Below, one piece after another: positions 8,601-16,036 of a stretch of 64,000 bases of DNA (the first letter of the stretch is position 1; each line of letters starts with the position of its first letter). The stretch spans positions 1-64,000 of the forward strand of contig CACYQN010000010.1 of the NCBI GenBank assembly GCA_902776565.1, written 5' to 3'. The stretch is from an uncultured Bacteroidia bacterium (GTDB lineage Bacteria > Bacteroidota > Bacteroidia > Bacteroidales > ML635J-15). The position numbers and the translations under genes are program-made. The notes under the pieces are model-generated. The model ran no database searches. It was not told the DNA's origin and saw only the letters and a program-made list of their open reading frames with translations.

Positions 8601-9347
8601 GTAGGTGTCCTTGCAGATGATGAGCATTCTGCCCGGATGTCCGTCCTGCAACTGTGTGTAACGCGTCTTGCCACCGTAGTTGATGAAAAGGTGGCGGCAG
8701 ATGTTTTCAAACTCGTCAATCTTTTCGTATGAAGATGTGATTTCGTTTTCGTCTGGTTGCTGGGTGAACTTTACCCTTACGGTCATTTCGGTGCAAACCT
8801 TCAGTTGCTTCTGTACGGGGTTGTACTGGAAGGGGAAGAATTGAACCGAAGTTCCTCGCACGTCCCTTATGCAGAAAGCTTCGCTGTTTACGGCTTCTGT
8901 CGATGGAACGAAAGCATCAACGCTGTAGCACTTGCCGTACTCGTATGGCACGGTTGACGGGTCGATGTTGCGCTTGATTGCACCCTTGGATGGTGCTACG
9001 CTTATGTTCTCCACTGTGACATATTTAGCGTCAATAACTTCTGCTATAGCCTTGCCCTTGGCGGGAATGCGTACCGAAGTCGCAAAATATGGAATGTCGG
9101 GCAAACCTTTTTCCATATCGTTGATACCATCGGGAGAACCGACTACGACTTCTGTGCCGTTGGGTGTCTGTACTTCGCTGAGTGAATATGAGTTTACATT
9201 CAGTTTTAGCGTGATTCCGCTGCCATTTTCCTCGACGATTTGAACCGATGGGTTCTGTGGCTTCTGGTTGTCGATGACTACCACCGACTGGGCTTTTGCC
9301 AGCATTGCTGTCGCCAATATTGCGACGATTAACAATAATTTCTTCAT
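5673..9347 (-). CDS. Arg-gingipain-like C25 cysteine protease, T9SS cargo
   Basis: 1224 residues. Signal peptide (1-20, LAKAQ), gingipain-type propeptide (~21-229), C25 catalytic domain (~230-600), Ig-like and CARDB-like domains, a cleaved-adhesin-like jelly roll (~930-1060), an InlB-type repeat (GHNFISWSDGNTDNPR) and a sorting domain (VSIYPNPSS.. to the end). Catalytic His446 (CYIGHGD) and Cys479 (SVACVNGDF) are 33 apart, the same spacing as RgpB His211/Cys244. Asp393 in ESDMQH matches RgpB Asp163, which binds the P1 Arg, and INQDW..PM matches the S1 wall. The propeptide ends KTR-YTQ, resembling the Arg-Tyr processing site of RgpB. Arg specificity is therefore likely but inferred. It is followed on the same strand by the deiminase gene. 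Confidence 0.93.
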   Translation of the reverse strand: MKKLLLIVAILATAMLAKAQSVVVIDNQKPQNPSVQIVEENGSGITLKLNVNSYSLSEVQTPNGTEVVVGSPDGINDMEKGLPDIPYFATSVRIPAKGKAIAEVIDAKYVTVENISVAPSKGAIKRNIDPSTVPYEYGKCYSVDAFVPSTEAVNSEAFCIRDVRGTSVQFFPFQYNPVQKQLKVCTEMTVRVKFTQQPDENEITSSYEKIDEFENICRHLFINYGGKTRYTQLQDGHPGRMLIICKDTYQSAMTDFINWKREKGIETEMVLMSAVGTTAANVQTYITNYFSNHSDLAYILLVGDAADVPTSGTSSANSDNKYAYLVGNDHYADAFIGRFSGESVAHIQNMVRKVINYEKELTTGATWLSNAYGSASNEGAGQGHNQGNGAESDMQHMGFIQTDLENYGYTVTRVNQVSQQYSYTSDVAATSAAFNNGVGLGCYIGHGDTQEWASTGYTNTHVNALTNENKLPFIISVACVNGDFNGNTCFAEAWLRASKNGNPTGALAFLGSTINQDWTPPMTAQDEMVDIITESLNNNIKRTIGGITFNGYFRMIQDHPSSGNDGDGPGTADTWTIFGDPSTMFRSKTPQEMTVSHPSALTVGQNEIEVNSNADETLIAITRVVNGEVVILGAGYANNGTATIDLSAIEEPCTVKLTATAYNKVTYQAEIMVIVPEGPYMVNGGYTINDNEGNNNGAVDNGETIKLNYTLNNVGVETASNVSLEISSTSNDVTISDNNESFGDIAANSTTTKEDAFTFSVRDGIEDQTVIPMSYSISGDNLDTRSGEFSITINAPKPQIAFVRINDSEGGNNNGAFDAGETVKLIFKVSNNGHAPLAAGSARLGCMTEGITIVSEAVDVPVVNAGASQNIEFLATAAETLSESNATFSVYAVSGAYMDGMIIDIALVSQMEDWESNSFNTYAWQNSSSVRWTIVSTGAYAGQYCAKSGAIGNNANTDLVITINVLDNGNVSFYKKVSSENPGSSWWSSGTNYYDYLAFYVDGEMKGQWAGTSDNWSLQTYPVTAGIHTLKWSYVKDVNTTGGSDCAWIDNITFPKLGSMTSGIVINAVSDNEEHGTVTGSGVYEANANVTIEALPAEGHNFISWSDGNTDNPRQIVATENVTYVAHFSTNAIGLNGTSKNDVSIYPNPSSDNTYININLTEDSNVSIEIYNAVGQLVKTIDRTNMQSGENLMSINISDLKAGMYIVKANIGNSMITRNLSIVR

Positions 9348-9370
9348 TGCCTAATTTATTAATAAGGTGG

Positions 9371-9399
9371 CAAATATAAACTTATTTTTCAAAACCAAA
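9371..9399 (-). promoter_or_regulatory. promoter of the C25 protease gene
   Basis: Read on the minus strand, TTTG is followed after 17 nt by TATATTTG, matching the Bacteroidetes -33/-7 consensus (TTTG, TAnnTTTG). The -7 box is 23 bp upstream of the protease ATG, giving a short leader. Confidence 0.7.
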
Positions 9400-9473
9400 T
9401 CAAAATATAATCCTAATAAATATTAACACCATATATTATTTCATATATGATGGTATTTAGATGATAAAAAAAA

Positions 9474-9675
9474 GGAAACTATATACAAGTTGACTAAAGA
9501 ATGTACTACTGAACAGTCATTCCGCAAGTTAGAACAATAACGCGATACGGAACGGGGAGCGTAATATTGTTCGACAGGCTCACAAGCAACGTTCCTTTTG
9601 CTGTTCGCTTTGTCTTACGGAATGACTCAGAGTGTTAGAACAAAAGCACATTACGTCAACACGTATATAGCTACC
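9474..9675. mobile_element. MITE, type A (about 202 bp)
   Basis: The left end GGAAACTATATACAAGTTGA and the right end (reverse complement GGTAGCTATATACGTGTTGA) are imperfect terminal inverted repeats. Both ends abut A-rich runs. The centre (9516-9626) is a copy of the GTCATTCCGCAA element, closed here by the inverse CTTACGGAATGAC. No transposase is encoded, so movement would need one in trans. The rest of 9348-9473 holds only the promoter of the protease gene. Confidence 0.75.
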
Positions 9676-9739
9676 AAAAAAAAATATATGGTTGGGCATA
9701 CGCAAAATTATGCGTCTTCTACAATAACGTGCGTAGCAC

Positions 9740-10016
9740 ATCACAAACGGCGTACTTCGACAAGCTCAGCAACCGCCAGCCATTGAACGGCGATGCCATT
9801 GAACGGCGAAGCCCTCAACGAAGTTAAACAGCGCAGCGATAAACGGCGTAAGCCATTGAACGGCGAAGCCCTCAACGAAGTTAACCTTTAGCTCGGCGTA
9901 AGCCAACCTTTAGCTCGACGAAGTCAAACGCCGCATGCATATAAACGGCTTTAGCCATTCAAACTTATAAACTTAGAAACGCCGAAGGCATTCAAACGGC
10001 TTTAGCCATTCAAACC
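9740..10016. repeat. AACGGCG(A/T)AGCC modular repeats
   Basis: A run of short modules such as AACGGCGAAGCC, AACGGCTTTAGCC and AACGGCGTAAGCC, joined by CATT, CTCAACGAAGTTAA and CCTTTAGCTCGG pieces. Most modules hold a tiny GGC...GCC hairpin. I see no gene here. The same modules occur at 12166-12280, 56041-56165 and 63884-63936. Confidence 0.7.
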
Positions 10017-10049
10017 CTTGAAATTTCAAACTTTAAACTTTGAACTTTT

Positions 10050-11708
10050 TTATCCTTCATTCAGTGCTTCCTTTGCGTGTGCCAGTGCCGCATCGAAATT
10101 ATCGTGTATGTTACCCTTGCCGATAAGGAATGATATACGGCTCTTATCCAACGACTTGCGTACGTTTGGCTGTACGCCCGACAAGAAAATCTTCTTGTTG
10201 TCGGTCTTGAGCGATTTTATGGCTTCACGGAAGTTTCGTTCGCCAGTCTCGTCCATAAACGGAACGTGTCGCATACGGATTATCAGGATTTTGGTGGAGT
10301 CGGGACGACCTTTCAGCACCTCGCTGAACTGCTTGGCTGCACCGAAGAAGAACGGACCGCTGATTTCGTAGATTTCTATGCCTTCGGGAACGTCGTCGTA
10401 GTTTTCCATCGTGTTGGTGTCGAGGTCGTTCTTCAGTATTGCCTCGCCATTGTCGGCCATACGCTTCATGAACATCAGCGATGCAAGGACGATACCTATT
10501 TCTATTGCTACGGTCAGGTCAACAAGCACGGTAAGGAAGAAGGTCACGAGCAATATTATAATGTCGTATGGCGAACCGCGCATGATTGACGTGAAGCTGC
10601 GCCATTCACTCATGTTGTAGGCGACTACGATGAGGATACCGGCCAGGCACGACATCGGGATGAGCTTTGCGTAGTTGCCGAAACACAACATTATGAGCAA
10701 CAATGTGATTGCATGGATAATGCCCGCAATTGGAGTACGACCGCCGTTCTTGATGTTGGTTGCAGTACGTGCAATTGCTCCAGTTGCTGGAATACCGCCG
10801 AACAAAGGTGTGATGACGTTGGCGATACCCTGTCCGATAAGTTCGGTGTTGCTGCGGTGGTTGCTACCAATCATACCGTCGGCAACTACAGCCGAAAGCA
10901 GCGACTCTATTGAGCCGAGCAACGCGATTGTGATGGCAGGCTGCAGGTAGTTGCCAACGTTCTCCCAGTGTATTTCGGGGATGCTGATGGCAAGGCTTCC
11001 CTTGATTTCACCAAACATACTTTCGATGGTTGTAACAGGAATGTCGAATATTGCAACAACTACGGTCATAAGTATGATTGCAACGAACGAGCCTGGTATC
11101 TTGTTAGTTAACTTATTTATTATTATGCTTATGAGGATTGTTGCAACGGTAATTCCGAGTGCCCAGTAGTTGGTCGTTCCAATGTTGTCGATATACACAG
11201 CCCACTTGTCGATGAAGGCGGCAGGAACGTCGGTAATTTCCAATCCGAGAGCGTCCTTTATCTGTGTGGAGAAGATTGTAAGTGCGATACCGCTGGTGAA
11301 GCCAACAACCAGAGGGTGGGGGATAAAACGCAAAAGCGAACCAAGTTTCAGCAATCCGAACAAAATCATAAATATACCGGCCAAAATGGTGGAAATCATC
11401 AGTCCGTCGAGACCATATTGAGCTACTATGCCCGAAATTATGATGACGAATGCACCGGTAGGTCCGCCAATCTGCACACGGCTACCGCCAAGGAACGAGA
11501 TTAGGAAACCTGCGATTATTGCGGTTACGATACCCTTGTCGGGCGAAACACCCGATGCCACGGCAAACGCGATTGCCAGAGGCAGTGCAACTATACCTAC
11601 TATTATACCCGAAAACAAGTCCTTAGTGAACTGTTTCTTCGTGTATCCCTTCTTCAGCACGCTGAAAAACTTGGGATAGAAAACGTCTTTTATCTGAAAC
11701 TTAGCCAT
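10050..11708 (-). CDS. SulP-family anion permease with STAS domain
   Basis: 552 residues. The first ~430 are strongly hydrophobic with about a dozen membrane segments, beginning with the SulP core signature (FSGIIVGIVALPLAIAFAVASG..) and GGSRVQIGGPTGAF. The last ~110 residues form a cytoplasmic STAS domain (EIYEISGPFFFGAAKQF..ILIIRMRHVPFMDETG). SulP proteins move sulfate, bicarbonate or other anions, usually by proton or sodium symport; the substrate cannot be read from the sequence. The gene is monocistronic here, with repeat DNA on both sides and a divergent T9SS cargo gene upstream. Confidence 0.9.
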   Translation of the reverse strand: MAKFQIKDVFYPKFFSVLKKGYTKKQFTKDLFSGIIVGIVALPLAIAFAVASGVSPDKGIVTAIIAGFLISFLGGSRVQIGGPTGAFVIIISGIVAQYGLDGLMISTILAGIFMILFGLLKLGSLLRFIPHPLVVGFTSGIALTIFSTQIKDALGLEITDVPAAFIDKWAVYIDNIGTTNYWALGITVATILISIIINKLTNKIPGSFVAIILMTVVVAIFDIPVTTIESMFGEIKGSLAISIPEIHWENVGNYLQPAITIALLGSIESLLSAVVADGMIGSNHRSNTELIGQGIANVITPLFGGIPATGAIARTATNIKNGGRTPIAGIIHAITLLLIMLCFGNYAKLIPMSCLAGILIVVAYNMSEWRSFTSIMRGSPYDIIILLVTFFLTVLVDLTVAIEIGIVLASLMFMKRMADNGEAILKNDLDTNTMENYDDVPEGIEIYEISGPFFFGAAKQFSEVLKGRPDSTKILIIRMRHVPFMDETGERNFREAIKSLKTDNKKIFLSGVQPNVRKSLDKSRISFLIGKGNIHDNFDAALAHAKEALNEG

Positions 11709-11779
11709 TTAGTCGTGTTTAAATTCTTAAAAAAAGCGGGCGCAAAATTACAAAAAATGGAATTACAAAGAATAAAAAA

Positions 11780-12067
11780 TTATTATGGGTGTCCAATAAA
11801 AAAGAATCGTCATTCCGCAAGACTGAACGAACAGGCGCAGGTACGAGCCTTGTGAGTTCGTTTATGCGGAATCTTCCATTAATACACAAAAGGAGATTAC
11901 GGATAACGCTCTTCCTTCCGTTTCGCGTGTTACGACTAGCTTCCGAACCTTTAGCTCACGCAGCGAAGCAAGTAAATGACGACTCCCTTTTTGTCTTTTG
12001 GTATAATTGATTGATAAATTGCGAATTGTCAATGCGTTATTTGTTTTTATTGGACACCCATAATAAA
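11780..12067. mobile_element. MITE, type B (about 288 bp)
   Basis: Near-perfect terminal inverted repeats: TTATGGGTGTCCAATAAAA at the left and its reverse complement at 12044-12067. The interior again contains a GTCATTCCGCAA-type element (11809-11980, ending AAGTAAATGAC). No coding capacity. It fills much of the spacer between the divergent SulP and T9SS cargo genes. Confidence 0.8.
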
Positions 12068-12165
12068 AATGATAAAAATGTAATTCTAACATTATTTTGT
12101 GGACAAATTTCTGACAGAGGAAACGCAACGTTTCCTGTTTATTATGATGTTGTTTGAAATTGTTG

Positions 12166-12280
12166 AAACGGCGTCAGCCAAACTTTGAACATTGAACCCA
12201 TCAAATTTTCAAATCTTCGAATCTTCAAACGGGCGTAGCCCATCAAACAGCGTAGCGATAAACGGCTTTAGCCTCAGACC
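12166..12280. repeat. AACGGCG-type modular repeats
   Basis: Modules AACGGCGTCAGCC, GGGCGTAGCCC, CAGCGTAGCG and AACGGCTTTAGCC, interleaved with AAATCTTCGAATCTTC-like filler. Together with the MITE they occupy most of the intergenic space; no gene is seen. Confidence 0.6.
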
Positions 12281-12349
12281 ATATACACTCCGACCTTCGT
12301 TGTTAATAAAAAAATCCTAATTCGTAAATCGTAATTCAAAAATTAATTT

Positions 12350-12357
12350 TAACTTTG
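12350..12357 (+). promoter_or_regulatory. -7 box (TAACTTTG)
   Basis: TAACTTTG fits the Bacteroidetes TAnnTTTG element and lies 26 bp before the ATG of the T9SS protein at 12383. A clear -33 TTTG is not evident. Confidence 0.5.
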
Positions 12358-12382
12358 CGACTTAATTTTAAATTTTATTGAA

Positions 12383-15300
12383 ATGAAAAAGTTTACATTT
12401 TTAATGATTGCATTGTTCATAGCAGCTATGGGCTTTGCACAAGGACAAGCGTTCTACAAGTCGGCATCGCCATCGGCTAAGCCGTATTTGAAGAATTTTG
12501 CTTCCTCTACAAAAGTTGAGACGAAAGCTCCTGCAACTTCTGTAAGAGCTACTCGCGACAACACTGTTGTTTTCTCTGAAGGTTTCGAATTCTCTGGTAC
12601 AGCTCTCGAAAACGGCTGGACAAGTTCTGATGAAGATGGTGATGGAAACAATTGGGCTTTGATGCAGTTCCCGCACTCTGGTAGTTACTCTATTACATCG
12701 GCATCGTATGACAATAATTCAGGACCGTTGACTCCAAACAACTGGTTGATTTCTCCTGCTATTGATTTGACCGCACAGTCAGGAACCATAAAATTGGGTT
12801 ATTACGTAGCTGGAACTGATGATTCTTGGTATAGAGAACACTACAAAGTTTGCATCTCTACAACTAATGCTAGTGTTTCTAGTTTCACAAACACAGTATT
12901 TGAGGAAACTATTCCGCAATCAGGATGGAACGAACGTGCCGTTGACATTTCTTCTTATGCAGGTCAGACAATTTATGTGGCATTTGTTCATTATAACATT
13001 ACTGATATGTATGTTATAGCACTTGATGATGTTTCTGTTTTCGTTGACCAGAGCACAGATGCTGCTGTTGCTGGAATTACAGCTCCTACTCACGGAGATT
13101 TCTCAACCTGTGCACTCTCTAACGAAGAAGATGTTACTATTTCAGTCATCAACAATGGTGGTGCTCCAATCAGCAACTTCGAAGTATCTTACACTATCAA
13201 TGGCGGCGCAGCTGTAACCGAAACAGTTACTGCTTCTGTTGCTCCAGCAGAGACCTATGAATATACATTCACTCAGAAAGCAAACCTTTCAGCAGTTGGT
13301 ACATATACAATTGTTGCAAGCGTAAACTTGACAGGTGATGAAACCGCAGCTAACAATAATGCAAGCATGACCATAACCAATGGCGATGCAAAGATAACAT
13401 TCCACGCACAGACCGATGCTTATGGTGGAAGTGAAGAAAACCGTGGAACATATACCATTACCAACACTCTAACTGATCAGATTGTTGCAGAAAGAACTTC
13501 TCCATGGCAGTGGTACATTGAAGTTAACGAACATGTATGCGTTGATGCAAGTGCGTGCTACACTATAGAATACCTTGATGCAGATGGTATGCAATTAAAT
13601 GCAGGTGATACCGAGCATGCTCAACCATTCCTTGAAATTCTCTATAATGGCACACAGGTAGGTGGTAGCACAACAGAACTCTTCCTCGGTCCATCACTTA
13701 TCGTTGAAAGACTTGGTAACGGCTGCTCAACAGATCCTGAAATCGTAACTGAAGACACTGAATTTGAATTTGCTGCTATAATTGGTGAACCAAGTGAAGC
13801 ACAGACTGCTACTATCAGAGCTTTCAACCTTACTGCAGATATAACTGCAACAACTGCTGCTCCTTTCGAAGTATCTGCAGACAACACAGCTTTTGCTGCA
13901 ACTGCAACCATCCCTGCTGCTGGCGGTACTCTTTATATTAGGTATAACCCAACAGTAGCTGGCGAACAGAACGGTACAGTTGTTCTTTCTTCTACTGGTG
14001 CTGAAAATGTAACAATAACATTGGCTGGTACAGCAATCGACTGCTCTACAGCACATACAGCTCCATTCAATGAAACATTTGCTGCAAATAGCGAAACATT
14101 GGCTTGCTGGACTATTATCAATGCAAACGAAGATGACAAGACATTCAGATTTATGTACACTGATGATGCAGAAACTGACCTTATCGCTGCTTACCCATAT
14201 AGTGCTGATAATGCAGCAAACGACTGGTTGGTTTCTCCAAAACTTTCAATCGGTGAAAACCAGAGAGTTCGTTTCCAGGTAGCTAATTACGGTTTTGACG
14301 AGAAATACAAAGTATGGGCTATTACAGGATCTCCTTCCAACTATGCAAGCGCAACCCTATTGTTGGATGAAACAACTGTAAGCGACGCTGCTGAATACCC
14401 GACAATGGAATATGTAACTATAGATTTGACTTCATACAACGGACAGGAAATATACATTGGTATCCAGTGCGTTTCTGATGCTGATATGTACTATTTCTTT
14501 GTTGACAACTTCGAATTGTCATTCAACCCGACAAATGCAGAAATCGCTCTTACTTCTGTAACTCCTGCAAACGGCGCAGCTATACCATCAGGACAGGACA
14601 TCACTCTCAGCGGTGTTGTTACAAACAATGGAACAACTCTTACTTCGTACAAGGTTGTTTACACTGTTGACGGTGGCGCTGCTGTTGAATACACTGTAAG
14701 CGGCATAAACGTTGCAAACACCAACACACACAACTTTACTCACGAAACTCCGATTAGCGGTTTGGCAACTGGTTCACACACTATCGTAGTTACTGTTTCT
14801 GAACCTAACGGTACAGCTGACGGTGATGCAAGCGACAACAGCATGACTGTAAATATCACTGTTACTGCTCCTCTTGCATACGGTTGCTACTTCGAAGAAG
14901 ATCCTGCAGAAGAAGGTTGGTCATTCGTTGATTCTGACAATGATGGAAACAACTGGACTTGGGAAAATAGTTCTTCAACTCCTCACATGACTACATACGA
15001 AGGTATTGGATGTATTTATTCAGCATCGTATGCGAGTGTTGCTCTTACTCCAGACAACTGGGCTATTTCTCCTGCTATCCAAATCGAAAATGGTCCTATT
15101 ACTGTTAGCTTCTACGCAAAGGGTCAGGATGCTGACTACGCAGCAGAACACTTCCAGATTTATGCCGGCACATCAGCTGATGTTACTGCTATGACTTCTG
15201 TTTCTGAAGAATTTGTTGCTACTGGTGAATATACTCAATATACTGCAAACTTGCCAGAATCGTATGTTGGACAGACAATATATGTAGCAATCCGTCACTT

Positions 15301-15607
15301 CAACGTTAGCGATGAATTTGTACTTGTAGTTGACAACTTCGAGGTATTGGCATACGGTCACGTTGTTACTGACATCGAAGAAAACATCGCAGAATCTATC
15401 GCTGTATATCCTAACCCAACTAGCAGCATGGTAACTATCGCAAATGCAGAAGGTAAGGACATCATCGTTGTTAACTCACTCGGTCAGGTTGTTGCAAGCA
15501 TCGAAAATGCTGCTGCTAACCAGACTATCGACGTTACTAACTTCGCAAACGGAACCTACTTCGTAAAGGTTGACGGTGAAGTTGTAAAGCTGAACGTTGT
15601 AAAGTAG
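12383..15607 (+). CDS. T9SS cargo with three cleaved-adhesin-type domains
   Basis: 1074 residues. Signal peptide (1-20, AAMGFAQ). Three jelly-roll domains of the gingipain cleaved-adhesin type are visible: ~66-220 (VVFSEGFEF.. to ..VIALDDVSVF), ~560-720 (ETFAANSETLACW.. to ..FFVDNFEL) and ~835-990. Between them are CARDB-like segments (GAPISNFEVSYTINGG; TLTSYKVVYTVDGG) and a choice-of-anchor-like stretch. The sorting domain (AVYPNPTSSMVTI..) ends KLNVVK. No protease motif is present, so adhesion, haem or protein binding, or polysaccharide binding are possible roles. Its last ~75 codons are close to those of the next gene, which suggests recent exchange or duplication. Confidence 0.88.
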   Translation: MKKFTFLMIALFIAAMGFAQGQAFYKSASPSAKPYLKNFASSTKVETKAPATSVRATRDNTVVFSEGFEFSGTALENGWTSSDEDGDGNNWALMQFPHSGSYSITSASYDNNSGPLTPNNWLISPAIDLTAQSGTIKLGYYVAGTDDSWYREHYKVCISTTNASVSSFTNTVFEETIPQSGWNERAVDISSYAGQTIYVAFVHYNITDMYVIALDDVSVFVDQSTDAAVAGITAPTHGDFSTCALSNEEDVTISVINNGGAPISNFEVSYTINGGAAVTETVTASVAPAETYEYTFTQKANLSAVGTYTIVASVNLTGDETAANNNASMTITNGDAKITFHAQTDAYGGSEENRGTYTITNTLTDQIVAERTSPWQWYIEVNEHVCVDASACYTIEYLDADGMQLNAGDTEHAQPFLEILYNGTQVGGSTTELFLGPSLIVERLGNGCSTDPEIVTEDTEFEFAAIIGEPSEAQTATIRAFNLTADITATTAAPFEVSADNTAFAATATIPAAGGTLYIRYNPTVAGEQNGTVVLSSTGAENVTITLAGTAIDCSTAHTAPFNETFAANSETLACWTIINANEDDKTFRFMYTDDAETDLIAAYPYSADNAANDWLVSPKLSIGENQRVRFQVANYGFDEKYKVWAITGSPSNYASATLLLDETTVSDAAEYPTMEYVTIDLTSYNGQEIYIGIQCVSDADMYYFFVDNFELSFNPTNAEIALTSVTPANGAAIPSGQDITLSGVVTNNGTTLTSYKVVYTVDGGAAVEYTVSGINVANTNTHNFTHETPISGLATGSHTIVVTVSEPNGTADGDASDNSMTVNITVTAPLAYGCYFEEDPAEEGWSFVDSDNDGNNWTWENSSSTPHMTTYEGIGCIYSASYASVALTPDNWAISPAIQIENGPITVSFYAKGQDADYAAEHFQIYAGTSADVTAMTSVSEEFVATGEYTQYTANLPESYVGQTIYVAIRHFNVSDEFVLVVDNFEVLAYGHVVTDIEENIAESIAVYPNPTSSMVTIANAEGKDIIVVNSLGQVVASIENAAANQTIDVTNFANGTYFVKVDGEVVKLNVVK

Positions 15608-15632
15608 TTTTAGAATAACTATAAAAATTAGA

Positions 15633-15662
15633 GACCTCGCAGTTATGCGGGGTCTTTTTTTT
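15633..15662 (+). terminator. rho-independent terminator
   Basis: Stem GACCTCGC/GCGGGGTC with a 6-nt loop, followed by an uninterrupted T-run. It lies 25 bp after the stop of the upstream T9SS gene. Confidence 0.9.
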
Positions 15663-15667
15663 ATTTT

Positions 15668-15771
15668 ACCATGAATAACACGAATTGACACGAAAACTAT
15701 TCGAATTCGCTCATATAAGTTCACACAAGTGTGAACTATCATTCGTGTCAATTCGTGTCATTCGTGGTTGT
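15668..15771. repeat. palindromic CACGAA element, copy 1
   Basis: About 104 bp with inverted ends (ACCATGAATAACACGAATTG against AATTCGTGTCATTCGTGGTT) and a perfect inner palindrome AGTTCACAC-AA-GTGTGAACT. A degenerate half copy (CTCGTGTTTATTCGTGTGA to GTTCGTGGTTG) follows at ~15801-15855. The remainder of 15608-16036 shows only a weak -7-like box (TATACTTG near 15980) for the next gene. Confidence 0.8.
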
Positions 15772-16036
15772 ATTTTTTCTTGTTTTGAGCTTGCGAAAAA
15801 CCTACTCGTGTTTATTCGTGTGATTAACTTCGTTGAGCTAAATGTTCGTGGTTGTAACTCCGTTACTGGCCTAAGAGCAACAATATTCGGTGGCATTGTT
15901 GTGAATTTATTATAAGTGTATGCAATCTCCCTTTGTATAAAATTCTCAAAAAAAAGTTTCACCGTATCAAAAACTTTATTATACTTGCCAAATATTTTAA
16001 AAAGCAAACTTATTATTAATTTAAATTTTTATGATT

